From Clostridia bacterium (GTDB taxonomy: Bacteria; Bacillota; Clostridia; Oscillospirales; CAG-382), in assembly GCA_017399965.1 (NCBI GenBank), contig JAFQAP010000033.1:57950-121949 (forward strand): a DNA stretch of 64,000 bases. Reading direction: 5' to 3'. A program made the translations under genes and the position numbers. Within the stretch, counting starts at the first letter, position 1. Each line of letters opens with the position of its first letter. The notes beneath the pieces were generated by a model. That model was given only the letters and a program-made list of their open reading frames with translations, was not told the DNA's origin and did not search any database. Positions 23,221 through 32,457 of the stretch are shown here, piece by piece.

Positions 23221-25227
23221 TTATTCAGCTGCTTCTTCGGTTGCTTCTGCTGCTGCGTTGGCTGCTTCTTCAACTGCTTCTTCAACTGCTTCTTCGGCAG
23301 CCTCTTCTGCTGCGGGTTCTTCTTCTGCGAGAAGAGCGCGGATAGAAAGGCTTACGCGGGTTCTTTCGGGCTCGATAGCGGTGATCTTTGCGGTAACGGT
23401 ATCGCCTACCTTAAGAACGGAAGCGGGGTTGGAAACGGGCTTTGCTGCGATCTGGCTGATGTGGATAAGACCGTCTACGCCGGGGATGATCTCTGCAAAT
23501 GCGCCGAACTCAAGCACGGAAACGACCTTTGCGTCAACAACGTCGCCTACGTTATACTGCTCGGGGAAGATCTTCCAGGGATTGTTATCCTCTGTCTTGT
23601 AGCCGAGAGAGATACGCTTTTTCTCGGGGTTAACTGCTTTGATGTAGACTTCGATAGGATCGCCCACCTTGAACAGTTCGGAGGGAGCCTTGAGTCTGCC
23701 CCAGGACAGCTCGGTGATGTGTACGAGACCGTCTACGGGACCGATGTTTACGAATGCGCCGAAATCTGCAAGAGAACGTACGGTGCCGGTGAACTTCTGG
23801 CCAACTTCCAAAGAAGCGTAGAATTCTTCAACAGCCTTTTTGCGTTCTGCTCTTGCAACCAATTTGATAGAGCCTACAGCTCTCTTGCGGCCCTTCTGGT
23901 CGTCGGTTTCGATAACTCTGTAGCTTACGGTCTGACCCTTAAGCTCATCCAGAGGGTTATCCTTTGCGATACCGGTCTGGGAAGCGGGAACGAATACTCT
24001 AACATTCTTATACATTATAATGCAGCCGCCGCGAACTACTTCCTTAACGGTACCGGTAAGGACTTCTGCGTTTTCGCAAGCTGCAACTACTTCTGCCCAC
24101 TGCTTATCAGCATCAATGGATTTCTTGGAAAGAATTACTGTGCCTTCAACGTCCGAGAACTTCTTGCATACCACCTCAACGCTGTCGCCTACGTGGAATT
24201 CTTTTGTAAGATCCACGCCGCTTTCGGAGGTAATCTCGTCATACGGAAGTATACCCGTGTGTTTTGTGCCGAGGTCGATCTTAACCTCTGCCGGGCTTAC
24301 CGCAAGAACGGTACCTGTTACCCTTTCCCCTGTAGTTAATGTTCTGAAGGATTGCTCGAGCATCTCCTCGAAGGAAAGATTCTCGTTGATGGTGTCTGTC
24401 ATTTGTTTAATAACCTCCTGTAATATATCACCGGGAGTTGAAGCTCCTGCGGTAATGGCAATTTTATTTCGGGAAGTAAAGAATTCCTTCCCATATACAT
24501 CAAGCTCTGCGGCTTCGCGTATAAATACCGCTTCACCGAAAAGACGTGCTGTCTCATATAATTTTTTGGAATTGGAGCTGCTTTTATCGCCTACGACTAT
24601 TGTCAGATCGCATTTTGCGGCAAGCTCTCTCGTTTCCTTCTGACGTTGTGACGTTACCGTGCACACCGTATCAAACACAAGTGCATCGGGGCATTTTTGT
24701 TTTATAACCTCTTTGCACTTTTCCCACTCGGCAACGCTGTGGGTGGTCTGTACCACCGCCAAGGTCCCCGAAGGAATGTCGCCTATCTCTTCCGCACAAG
24801 AAGCGACTTTGTATCCGTTTTCGGCATAAGAGCATATTCCCTCCACCTCCGGGTGGGCGGCGCTGCCTATGACCAATGTAAAACGGTCTTTGCTGTTTTC
24901 ACTTACTATGGCGTGTATCTTTTTAACAAAAGGGCAAGTGGCGTCAATTACAGTTCTGCCCGAATTATCAAGCATTTTTTGCAATTCTCTCGGTATCCCG
25001 TGGGAACGGATGAGGATTGCCGTTTCGGGTGAAAGAGCGGAAACCGAATCAGGTGTTACGGCGTATACGCCCTTTTGCTCAAGCCTTGCGGTAAACAAAC
25101 TGTTGTGTATTATCTCGCCCAGCGTGCATATCTTAAAACCCTTTTCAAGGTTTTCCTCCAGCAGAGCGACTGCTCTTTTTACACCGAAGCAAAAACCTGC
25201 GGAGGATGCGACGCGGATCTTACTCAA
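23221..25227 (-). CDS. ispH-rpsA: Fusion of HMBPP reductase (IspH) and ribosomal protein S1 (RpsA)
   Basis: One reading frame carries two proteins. The first ~280 residues are IspH (LytB), the iron-sulfur enzyme making IPP and DMAPP at the end of the MEP pathway, with its three cluster Cys in AGFCFGVKRA, DATCPFVK and DTVCTVTSQ (13, 98 and 189). After a linker (FEEMLEQSF), four S1 RNA-binding domains follow, starting around residue 290, for example FTGTVRSLADFGAFVNIGPVDGLVHITELS. The tail is Ala/Glu-rich. This fusion is known from many Clostridia. The start is uncertain: TTG at 25227 is taken because AAAAGGTG lies about 10 nt upstream and it overlaps the plsC stop; GTG at 25236 is the alternative. 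Confidence 0.93.
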   Translation of the reverse strand: MSKIRVASSAGFCFGVKRAVALLEENLEKGFKICTLGEIIHNSLFTARLEQKGVYAVTPDSVSALSPETAILIRSHGIPRELQKMLDNSGRTVIDATCPFVKKIHAIVSENSKDRFTLVIGSAAHPEVEGICSYAENGYKVASCAEEIGDIPSGTLAVVQTTHSVAEWEKCKEVIKQKCPDALVFDTVCTVTSQRQKETRELAAKCDLTIVVGDKSSSNSKKLYETARLFGEAVFIREAAELDVYGKEFFTSRNKIAITAGASTPGDILQEVIKQMTDTINENLSFEEMLEQSFRTLTTGERVTGTVLAVSPAEVKIDLGTKHTGILPYDEITSESGVDLTKEFHVGDSVEVVCKKFSDVEGTVILSKKSIDADKQWAEVVAACENAEVLTGTVKEVVRGGCIIMYKNVRVFVPASQTGIAKDNPLDELKGQTVSYRVIETDDQKGRKRAVGSIKLVARAERKKAVEEFYASLEVGQKFTGTVRSLADFGAFVNIGPVDGLVHITELSWGRLKAPSELFKVGDPIEVYIKAVNPEKKRISLGYKTEDNNPWKIFPEQYNVGDVVDAKVVSVLEFGAFAEIIPGVDGLIHISQIAAKPVSNPASVLKVGDTVTAKITAIEPERTRVSLSIRALLAEEEPAAEEAAEEAVEEAVEEAANAAAEATEEAAE

Positions 25228-25798
25228 ACCGCTCACACACCTTTTTAAAGCAATACTTTGCGGCTTCACCGCTGTTTCCTGCGGTGGAATATTCTTCGTA
25301 AAGTATGGGCTCGCCTATAACGACGGTGCATTTTTTGAAAAGACGCACCTTGTGGTTTTTGGTTATAATAGAAACGGGCAAAACGGGAGCTTTGGTGTGA
25401 AGTATTATAAGTCCCATGCCGGGCAAAGCGCTTTCGGGCTTTGGATCTTCGGGAGTGCGGGTGCCCTGAGGGAAGATACCTACGTTGCCGCCTTCTTTTA
25501 TCACATTCATGCAGGCGCGCATGGCTTTAAGGTCTGCGGTGCCTCTGTTAACGGGGACTATCTGAGAAATTTTTGCGATAAGTCTTAAAAAGCCGTTTTT
25601 AAGTATTTCTTCCTTTGCCATAAAATGAATGGGGGTAGGGAAAGCTATTGCCAGCAAGAGCGGGTCAACGGCGGATATGTGGTTGGAACAAAGCACAAAT
25701 GCTTCATTCGGTATATTCTTTAAACCTTTAACCCGAAGGTTAAAAGAAAGCTTTACGGGTATCCAAACCAAAAGGCGGATAAATGAATAAAGTTTCAC
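25220..25798 (-). CDS. plsC: 1-acyl-sn-glycerol-3-phosphate acyltransferase (PlsC family)
   Basis: A 192-residue membrane-associated acyltransferase that adds the second fatty acid to lysophosphatidic acid in phospholipid synthesis. The catalytic NHxxxxD motif is present as NHISAVDPLL (about 39-48), and FPQGTRTPE (Gln in place of the frequent Glu) forms the second block. Its N-terminus is hydrophobic. The gene overlaps the start of ispH-rpsA by 8 nt, the arrangement usual in Clostridia, where cmk often stands upstream; cmk is absent here. Confidence 0.92.
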   Translation of the reverse strand: MKLYSFIRLLVWIPVKLSFNLRVKGLKNIPNEAFVLCSNHISAVDPLLLAIAFPTPIHFMAKEEILKNGFLRLIAKISQIVPVNRGTADLKAMRACMNVIKEGGNVGIFPQGTRTPEDPKPESALPGMGLIILHTKAPVLPVSIITKNHKVRLFKKCTVVIGEPILYEEYSTAGNSGEAAKYCFKKVCERFE

Positions 25799-25901
25799 GC
25801 ATACTCCCTCATTCTAAAATCTTTACACATTATAGAATATTTTAACGCAAATTGCAAGAGTTTTATAAAAATTTAACAATTAATATTATATTGCACTTTT
25901 G

Positions 25902-25930
25902 TTGACTAAAATTTCCGTATGTGGTATAAT
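25902..25930 (+). promoter_or_regulatory. Promoter of capA
   Basis: TTGACT (25902-25907), 17 nt, TATAAT (25925-25930). It stands divergent to plsC. Confidence 0.82.
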
Positions 25931-25972
25931 AAAATTCAATATAAGACCACCCGCGAAAGGACGGTTTTTGAT

Positions 25973-27397
25973 ATGAAAAAAACAATTTCTTTAATTCTTA
26001 TATTTATCCTTGCCGTTTCGGTGTGCGCTTCATGCCAGCAAACGCCGACGGACGTTTCCGATCCCGGTACGGCTTCCGCCCCTTCGGATAATTCTTCTGC
26101 CGTTTCCGAGGTTTCGGAGTACGTTGAGCCGGAAAAGAACCTGCAGACCGTGGCTATCGCCTCTATCGGTTCTTCGGGAGATATTCTTATTCACAATGCA
26201 GTCCGCAACAGCGGTTATGATTCCGCCACCGGCACCTTTGATTATTCCTACGCTTTTCAGCATCTGGCTCCTTATGTAAGCGGGCTTGATTATGCTGTTG
26301 TAAACGCGGAGTTTTCCGTAAGCGCAAACGGCACTTATTCCTCTTTGCCTTTCCGTGTTCCTTCCGAGGTAGTAAAAGCTCTGGCGGATTGCGGCTATGA
26401 TATGGGCACCACCGCCAACAATCATATTGCGGACGGCGGCACCGCAGGTATGAAGCAGACAATGAATACCCTCACACAATTCGGAATGGATTACACGGGT
26501 ACACGCCTTAATGCCGAGGACAGCCGTTATCTTATAAAAGAGATAAACGGAATAAAGGTTGGCTTTCTCAATTATTCCTACGGTGCGTATTGGAACACCA
26601 ATTGCTTTAACGAAAATAATCTTGATGCTTTTTATGCCGAAGCAAAGGGCTTTATAGACAGTATGCGCACAGAGGGCGCGGAGTTTATTTATCTGTATAT
26701 CCATTGGGGACAGGAATACTCCCTTGCACCCAATAACACCCAAAAGGCTATTGCACAAAAAATGTGCGATTTCGGTGTTGACGTTATTATCGGCGGACAT
26801 CCCCATAAAATCCAACCCGTAGAGCTTATCCACAGCGATATTAGCGGCAAGAGCACGGTATGTCTGTATTCCTGCGGAAACCTTTTGTCCGGCCAGCAGA
26901 TAGAATGTATGGCAGGGGGAACTCAGGCAAACAGCCCGAGCTGTTTCCAGGATCCCTGGCATTTTGCGGGATGCGATTATCCCGACGTGGCTGACCGTAC
27001 ACAGGACACTCACCGTCTTCAGCACGGAACAAACTGTAACGATAACGGTCATACCGAGGACGGCGTGGTATTTATCACCAACCTTTGCAGATATGAGGAC
27101 GGCACTGTGGCTATCGCGTCTGTAGACGTCATTCCCGTTTGGTGTATGGGCAGAGGATTTGTCCGTGCGGGTTATCCCACAAACAGCTATTTCCGTGAAT
27201 ATTATGCGCTTCCTCTTGCAGAAGGCGAGGATTGGCAAAATAAATTCGGTCTTACCGAAGACGAATATACGGAAGCCGTGTATTCCTACAACCGTACCGA
27301 AGCACTCCTTAAAGACGGTATCAACGAGATAAACACTTATCTCGAAGAACAATATAATAACCTTAATCAACAATTTAAAGAGGGGTTGGAAAAATGA
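25973..27397 (+). CDS. CapA-family (PGA_cap) metallophosphatase-like lipoprotein
   Basis: A 474-residue lipoprotein with lipobox VCASC (signal peptide about residues 1-20) and a Ser/Pro/Asp-rich linker, then a CapA/PGA_cap domain, which has a calcineurin-like phosphoesterase fold. The metal-site blocks are there: GSSGDILIHNAV, NAEFSV, TTANNHIADGG, HWGQEYS, GGHPHKIQPVE and YSCGNLLSGQ. In Bacillus, CapA is part of poly-gamma-glutamate export, but most members of the family, and this one, have no other cap genes nearby. GAAAGGA precedes the ATG. It overlaps the DUF4855 gene by 4 nt. Confidence 0.9.
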   Translation: MKKTISLILIFILAVSVCASCQQTPTDVSDPGTASAPSDNSSAVSEVSEYVEPEKNLQTVAIASIGSSGDILIHNAVRNSGYDSATGTFDYSYAFQHLAPYVSGLDYAVVNAEFSVSANGTYSSLPFRVPSEVVKALADCGYDMGTTANNHIADGGTAGMKQTMNTLTQFGMDYTGTRLNAEDSRYLIKEINGIKVGFLNYSYGAYWNTNCFNENNLDAFYAEAKGFIDSMRTEGAEFIYLYIHWGQEYSLAPNNTQKAIAQKMCDFGVDVIIGGHPHKIQPVELIHSDISGKSTVCLYSCGNLLSGQQIECMAGGTQANSPSCFQDPWHFAGCDYPDVADRTQDTHRLQHGTNCNDNGHTEDGVVFITNLCRYEDGTVAIASVDVIPVWCMGRGFVRAGYPTNSYFREYYALPLAEGEDWQNKFGLTEDEYTEAVYSYNRTEALLKDGINEINTYLEEQYNNLNQQFKEGLEK

Positions 27398-29049
27398 GCT
27401 ATTACAATTCTTGCGAGATCAAAAAAGAAGCTGATCTTTTACCTTGCGAAAACGGCGATAACACCGTAAGAAACCTTGTGTTCGGCAAACAGCCCGTTGC
27501 CATAAACGAACTGTGTCCCATTGACGGCGAAACCGCCACTCCCCGTTTTAATTCACCTATTGATTATCCCGTGCTTACCGACGGCGTGAGAAGCGACGTT
27601 TATACCTATACGGACGAGCGCTGGTTCCGTCTTACGAGAGGGGTTTCCAGAAGCATTATCTTCCGTTTTGATAACCTTTCCGCAGTAAAGGGATTTTCCA
27701 TAGGATTTCTTAAAGAAGACGTTTCTGCAGTAAGACTTCCCAGACGTGTGGATATGTGCCTTTCCGAAAACGGTGTAGACTGGCAGAGAGTATGTAAATG
27801 CAGAGATATTTTCAGTGACGGCGCCGCCTGCCGTGTGGATGTTTGCCGCGAGCTTGATAAAACCTACCGCGCTTTGTACGTTATGTTCGAAATAGAAACA
27901 GTAGGTCACGTTTGGCTTGATGAGATCGAGGTTTTCGGCACCACCGCCATTCCTGCGGACGCTGTGTCGATAGTGGCGGAGGAATTGGATAAGGATACCG
28001 CTTCCAATATTGTAAACGCATATCCTTCCTACGATGCGCTGGGCGGAGTTCGCAACATACTGCTTTCCTACAACTGCATTCCCCGCAATAAGGAATCGGA
28101 GCGCCGCCCCGGTCTGGGACTTATAACCGTAGAGGAATATCTGCCTCACCTTGCATACATAGATAAGGACGGGGAAATGAAGGATACCTTCTTTGACGGA
28201 ATGCTGTATCTGCCTTATTCAATGTATACCTATTCCGCGGAATACAAATGCGCGGAGGGATGGAAGCACTATATTGAAAATACCTTTACCGAAAACGCAA
28301 ACGTAGATGCACTTAATAAAGCCACCGCTATCGTGGGAGAAAAACTGGGAATTCAAAACCACAAGACAAAGGTATATTTCTCTGTTCTTCACACTAAAGT
28401 GGGCTACGGTGAATTTCCCGAAAAATTCGGCGATATCGACGGCGACGGTGTGGACGAGGTTATGGATAACTTTGCAGACCGCCAAAAGGCTATAAAATGG
28501 TGTATAGATACCACCATAGAAAAGTTTAAAGCGGGCAATTACGAAAACCTTACCCACGATGCTTTCTATTGGTTTGAAGAGGAGATCGCATATTCCAATT
28601 CCGACGAAACCGCCCTGCTTTCCTGGACTGTGGAATATCTCCACTCGCTGGGCTACAAGCTTTTCTGGATCCCTTATTATCAGGCATCCGGATTTATGGA
28701 ATGGAAGGATCTGGGATTTGATGTTGCTTGTATGCAGCCCAACTTTGCTTTCCGTGACGGTATTCCCACTCAGCGTCTTTACGATAACGCCGAGATAACC
28801 AAAAAGCTGGGTATGTGCTATGAATTGGAGATCGGCGGAAGCGACCCTAAAAACGTGGAAAGATATATGAAATATCTTGATTGCGGCGCGGAAACAGGAT
28901 TTATGAACAGCATAAAAATGTATTATCAGGGCGGCGTCCCAGGTGAATTTTATGCGGCATTCAAGTCTGCAGATCCCGAGCTCCGCAAGGTATACGACAG
29001 CACCTACCTCTTCGCAAAAGAAAAATACGTTTCCAGAAACGAAAAATAA
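27394..29049 (+). CDS. DUF4855 domain protein
   Basis: A 551-residue protein of the DUF4855 family. The N-terminal half looks like a discoidin or carbohydrate-binding beta-sandwich (LTDGVRSDVYTYTDERWFRLTRG to about residue 200). The C-terminal part is a likely (beta/alpha)8-type domain with LSYNCIPRN, DAFYWFEEEIAYSN, HSLGYKLFWIPYYQA and CMQPNFAF, a pattern that recalls glycoside-hydrolase-like barrels with acidic residues at strand ends. No signal peptide is visible, so it may be cytosolic. It is translationally coupled to capA and followed by a terminator. Activity is not known; a role with a surface polymer is inferred from context. Confidence 0.85.
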   Translation: MSYYNSCEIKKEADLLPCENGDNTVRNLVFGKQPVAINELCPIDGETATPRFNSPIDYPVLTDGVRSDVYTYTDERWFRLTRGVSRSIIFRFDNLSAVKGFSIGFLKEDVSAVRLPRRVDMCLSENGVDWQRVCKCRDIFSDGAACRVDVCRELDKTYRALYVMFEIETVGHVWLDEIEVFGTTAIPADAVSIVAEELDKDTASNIVNAYPSYDALGGVRNILLSYNCIPRNKESERRPGLGLITVEEYLPHLAYIDKDGEMKDTFFDGMLYLPYSMYTYSAEYKCAEGWKHYIENTFTENANVDALNKATAIVGEKLGIQNHKTKVYFSVLHTKVGYGEFPEKFGDIDGDGVDEVMDNFADRQKAIKWCIDTTIEKFKAGNYENLTHDAFYWFEEEIAYSNSDETALLSWTVEYLHSLGYKLFWIPYYQASGFMEWKDLGFDVACMQPNFAFRDGIPTQRLYDNAEITKKLGMCYELEIGGSDPKNVERYMKYLDCGAETGFMNSIKMYYQGGVPGEFYAAFKSADPELRKVYDSTYLFAKEKYVSRNEK

Positions 29050-29057
29050 AAGCATTA

Positions 29058-29082
29058 ATGCCGCTTTCACGCGGCATTTTTT
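29058..29082 (+). terminator. Terminator of the capA-DUF4855 operon
   Basis: ATGCCGC and GCGGCAT form a 7-bp stem with a 6-nt loop, followed by T6. Confidence 0.9.
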
Positions 29083-29094
29083 GTATTTTACCAC

Positions 29095-29123
29095 TTGAAA
29101 AAGCACTCATTGGGTGGTATAAT
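29095..29123 (+). promoter_or_regulatory. Promoter of gltX-glnS
   Basis: TTGAAA (29095-29100), 17 nt, TATAAT (29118-29123). Confidence 0.8.
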
Positions 29124-29163
29124 CTTAAAGATTAGTATTATTTTTTTGAAAGGTATGTTGTTT

Positions 29164-30804
29164 ATGGATACCAATTATCTTGCAGATTTACTTTTTCCCA
29201 ATATAAAAACCACCCCCGAGGATATGGAGGCGCTCTATCCTCCCCGTAATCTTCCCGAGGGTGCGAAGGTGACCCGTTTTGCTCCCAGCCCTACGGGCTT
29301 TATGCATCTGGGCAATCTTTACGGCGCCCTTGCGGACGAGCGTATGGCGCATCTTTCCGATGGCGTTTTTTATCTTCGTATCGAGGATACCGATGATAAG
29401 CGTACCGTGGAAAACGGCGTTGCCCTTATTATAAACGCTCTTGAAAAGTTCGACCTTCATTTTGACGAAGGCGCAACCGCAGAGGGCGATAACGGCGCAT
29501 ACGGCCCCTACCGCCAGAGCGAAAGAAAAAATATTTACCAGACCTATGCAAAATACCTGGTACAGCAGGGAAGTGCTTATCCTTGTTTCTGCACCGAAGA
29601 AGAGCTTGCCGCAAACCGCGCAGAGCAGGAGGCTTTAAAGCTTACTCCCGGTTATTACGGAAAATGGGCTGTTTGGCGTGATGCGGATATAGAAAAAATA
29701 AAAGCTTCTCTTAACGAGGGCAAGCCTTTCGTGCTACGCTTCAGAAGCGAAGGAAGCTGTGAAAACAAGCTTAAGTTTACGGATATGATAAAAGGCGTTA
29801 TCGACGTTACGGAAAACGATATCGACCACGTGCTTCTCAAGTCCGACGGAATTCCCACATATCACTTCGCCCATGCGGTGGATGATCATCTTATGCACAC
29901 CACCCACGTGGTACGTGATGAAAGCTGGCTTTCCACTTTGCCTTTCCACATTCAGCTTTTCAAGGCTCTCGGATTCAAGATGCCCAAGTACTGCCACACC
30001 GCACAGGTGCTTAAAAACGACGGAAACGGCAAGCGCAAGCTTTCCAAGCGTAAGGACCCTGAAGCGGCGCTTACCTATTATCACGAGCAGGGCTACCCCG
30101 CAAATGCGGTAAAGGAATATCTGCTCACTCTCCTCAATTCCAACTTTGAGGAATGGCGTTTGGCAAATCCCGCACTGCCTTTGGAGGCATTCCCCTTTAC
30201 TCCCAAGAAAATGAGCATTTCCGGTTGTCTGTTCAGCTTTGAAAAGCTTAACGACGTTTCCAAAAACGTAATTTCCGCCCTTACCGCTTCTCAGGTTGTG
30301 GACAGCGTGGTAAATTGGGCAAAGGAATATGACCCCGAATTTGCAAGTACTCTTGAAGAAGACCGCGTTTATGCGGAAAGCATATTCGCTATCGGCAGAG
30401 GCGGCAGCAAGCCCAGAAAGGACCTTACCACCTGGGCAGACGCAAAGCCTTACGTTTCCTTCTTCTATGATAAATATTTTGAATATACCGATACTCTTTC
30501 CGCCTGCCCCGAGGACGTAAAGGCTGTACTTGACGGCTTCCTTGCCGTTTGGCAGGAAAGCGACGACCAGACTCAGTGGTTCGATAAGATCAAAGCGGTC
30601 GGCGAAAAGTGCGGTTATTGCCCCAATATGAAGGAATATAAAAAAGATCCCTCCGGCTGGAAGGGAAGTGTTGGCGACGTAAGTGCGTTTTTGCGTGTTG
30701 CGGTTACGGGCAGAATGGTATCTCCCGACCTGTATACGGTTATGTCCATACTGGGCGCAGAAAAGGTTGCCGCCAGAATAAATGCATTTAAGGAGACTCT
30801 GTAA
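29164..30804 (+). CDS. gltX: Glutamyl-tRNA synthetase
   Basis: A 546-residue class I synthetase. The HIGH-type motif is in FAPSPTGFMHLGNLYGAL (about 39-56) and the KMSKS-type motif is KLSKRKDPEA (about 303-312). The Glu-binding residues and CFCTEEEL (a partial zinc site) follow the usual pattern. The protein is longer than typical GltX (about 470-490), with an extension before the HIGH motif. GAAAGG is 10 nt before the ATG at 29164. The glnS gene follows 1 nt after its stop, so tRNA-Glu and tRNA-Gln charging enzymes form one operon. Confidence 0.94.
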   Translation: MDTNYLADLLFPNIKTTPEDMEALYPPRNLPEGAKVTRFAPSPTGFMHLGNLYGALADERMAHLSDGVFYLRIEDTDDKRTVENGVALIINALEKFDLHFDEGATAEGDNGAYGPYRQSERKNIYQTYAKYLVQQGSAYPCFCTEEELAANRAEQEALKLTPGYYGKWAVWRDADIEKIKASLNEGKPFVLRFRSEGSCENKLKFTDMIKGVIDVTENDIDHVLLKSDGIPTYHFAHAVDDHLMHTTHVVRDESWLSTLPFHIQLFKALGFKMPKYCHTAQVLKNDGNGKRKLSKRKDPEAALTYYHEQGYPANAVKEYLLTLLNSNFEEWRLANPALPLEAFPFTPKKMSISGCLFSFEKLNDVSKNVISALTASQVVDSVVNWAKEYDPEFASTLEEDRVYAESIFAIGRGGSKPRKDLTTWADAKPYVSFFYDKYFEYTDTLSACPEDVKAVLDGFLAVWQESDDQTQWFDKIKAVGEKCGYCPNMKEYKKDPSGWKGSVGDVSAFLRVAVTGRMVSPDLYTVMSILGAEKVAARINAFKETL

Positions 30805-30805
30805 A

Positions 30806-32449
30806 ATGGAAGAAAAAAACAGCAATTTCCTATACGATATTATAAGCTCCGACCTTGAAGAGGGCAGAGAGGACCACGTCCACACCCGTTTCCCGCCGGA
30901 GCCTAACGGTTATCTTCATATCGGCTCTTTAAAAGCTATATGGATAAACGCCACCGCCGCAAAGAACTTCGGCGGCAAGTTCAATCTCCGTTATGACGAT
31001 ACCAACCCCGGAAAAGAAGACGTAGAGTACGTTGACAGTATCTATAACGATATTTCCTGGCTGGGCTTCGAGCCTACGGGCGGCGTATTTTACGGCAGCG
31101 ATTATTTCGGAAAATGCTACGAATATGCGGTTAAGCTTATAAAGGACGGAAAAGCCTACGTGTGCGATCTTACCGCAGACGAAATGACCGCATACCGCGG
31201 AACTCTTACCGAGCCGGGCAAGGAATCCCCTTGGCGCAACAGAAGCGTTGAGGAAAATCTGGAGCTGTTTGAGCGTATGAAGAACGGTGAATTTCCCGAT
31301 GGCGCAAAGACTCTCCGTGCAAAGATAGATATGGCTTCTCCCAATCTTGTTATGCGTGATCCCGCTATTTTCCGTATCCGCCATATGTCTCACCACAGAC
31401 AGGGGGATGCTTGGTGCATATATCCTCTTTACGATTTTGCGCATCCCATTCAGGACGCTTTGGAGGGCATTACCCATTCCATGTGTTCTATCGAGTTTAC
31501 CAACAACCGTCCCCTTTACGATTGGGTTGTGGATAATATAGATTTCGAGCACAAGCCCCATCAGTACGAATTCGCCCGCCTTAACGTTACCCACACGGTA
31601 ATGAGCAAGCGTTATCTCCGTGCGCTGGTTGAAAACGGCATTGCCGACGGTTGGGATGACCCCCGTCTGCCCACCCTTTGCGGTCTTCGCAGAAGAGGAT
31701 ATACTCCCTCCGCATTAATAGATTTCGTTTCCCGCGCAGGTGTTTCCCGTGCGTACAGTATCGTGGATTACGATCTTTTGGAGCATTGCATACGTGAAGA
31801 GCTTAATAAAACCGCTACCCGCCGTGTTGCCGTGCTTGATCCCGTTAAGGTTACCGTAACCAATTATCCCGAAGATAAAAAAGAGTTCTTCGCTCTTCCC
31901 AACAACCCCTCCGATCCCGAAGCGGGCAAGCGTGAAGTTCCCTTCACCAAGCAGCTATATATCGACCGCGAGGATGTTTCGCTTGACCCTCCTCCCAAGT
32001 ATTTCCGTATGAAGAAGGGCGGGGAAGTCCGTCTTATGGGCTCGTATATCGTTAAGTGCGAGGATATTTTGACCGATGAAAACGGTGTTATTACCGAAGT
32101 TCTCTGCACCGCCGACCTTGAAACGGGCTGCGGTATGCCTGCAGACGGAAGAAAGGTAAAGGGAACTATCCATTGGCTTTCCGCGGCGGACGCTATAGAG
32201 GCAGACGTTGCTCTTTACGATAAGCTGTTTACCGAAGCGGATATGACCAAGGTTCCCTCTTCCGAGTACGATAACTACCTTAATCCCGAGTCCGTTAAGC
32301 ATATAAAAGCGTATCTCGAGCCTTCTCTTGCAGATGCCAAAGACGGCGAACGATTCCAGTTCGTCCGCACCGGCTATTTCTGTAAGGATACAAAGCACGA
32401 AAATACCTTTAATCGAATAGTAGTCTTGAAAGATTCAAAACCTTTTTAG
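30806..32449 (+). CDS. glnS: Glutaminyl-tRNA synthetase
   Basis: A 547-residue GlnRS that charges tRNA-Gln directly. The HIGH motif is in RFPPEPNGYLHIGSLKA (about 28-44), RYDDTNPGKE follows, and the KMSKS-like loop is HTVMSKRYL (about 264-272). The C-terminal beta-barrel anticodon domain is complete. Many Firmicutes lack GlnRS and use GatCAB amidation, so this gene points to a lineage that acquired glnS. AAGGAGA precedes the ATG. A structured repeat begins 8 nt after its stop. Confidence 0.96.
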   Translation: MEEKNSNFLYDIISSDLEEGREDHVHTRFPPEPNGYLHIGSLKAIWINATAAKNFGGKFNLRYDDTNPGKEDVEYVDSIYNDISWLGFEPTGGVFYGSDYFGKCYEYAVKLIKDGKAYVCDLTADEMTAYRGTLTEPGKESPWRNRSVEENLELFERMKNGEFPDGAKTLRAKIDMASPNLVMRDPAIFRIRHMSHHRQGDAWCIYPLYDFAHPIQDALEGITHSMCSIEFTNNRPLYDWVVDNIDFEHKPHQYEFARLNVTHTVMSKRYLRALVENGIADGWDDPRLPTLCGLRRRGYTPSALIDFVSRAGVSRAYSIVDYDLLEHCIREELNKTATRRVAVLDPVKVTVTNYPEDKKEFFALPNNPSDPEAGKREVPFTKQLYIDREDVSLDPPPKYFRMKKGGEVRLMGSYIVKCEDILTDENGVITEVLCTADLETGCGMPADGRKVKGTIHWLSAADAIEADVALYDKLFTEADMTKVPSSEYDNYLNPESVKHIKAYLEPSLADAKDGERFQFVRTGYFCKDTKHENTFNRIVVLKDSKPF

Positions 32450-32457
32450 GACGTCCT

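Noticed and set aside
25228..25269. A longer N-terminus of ispH-rpsA inside plsC
   Set aside because: The extra residues do not look like IspH, which normally starts just before the AGFCFGVKRA motif, and the ribosome site favours TTG 25227 or GTG 25236.
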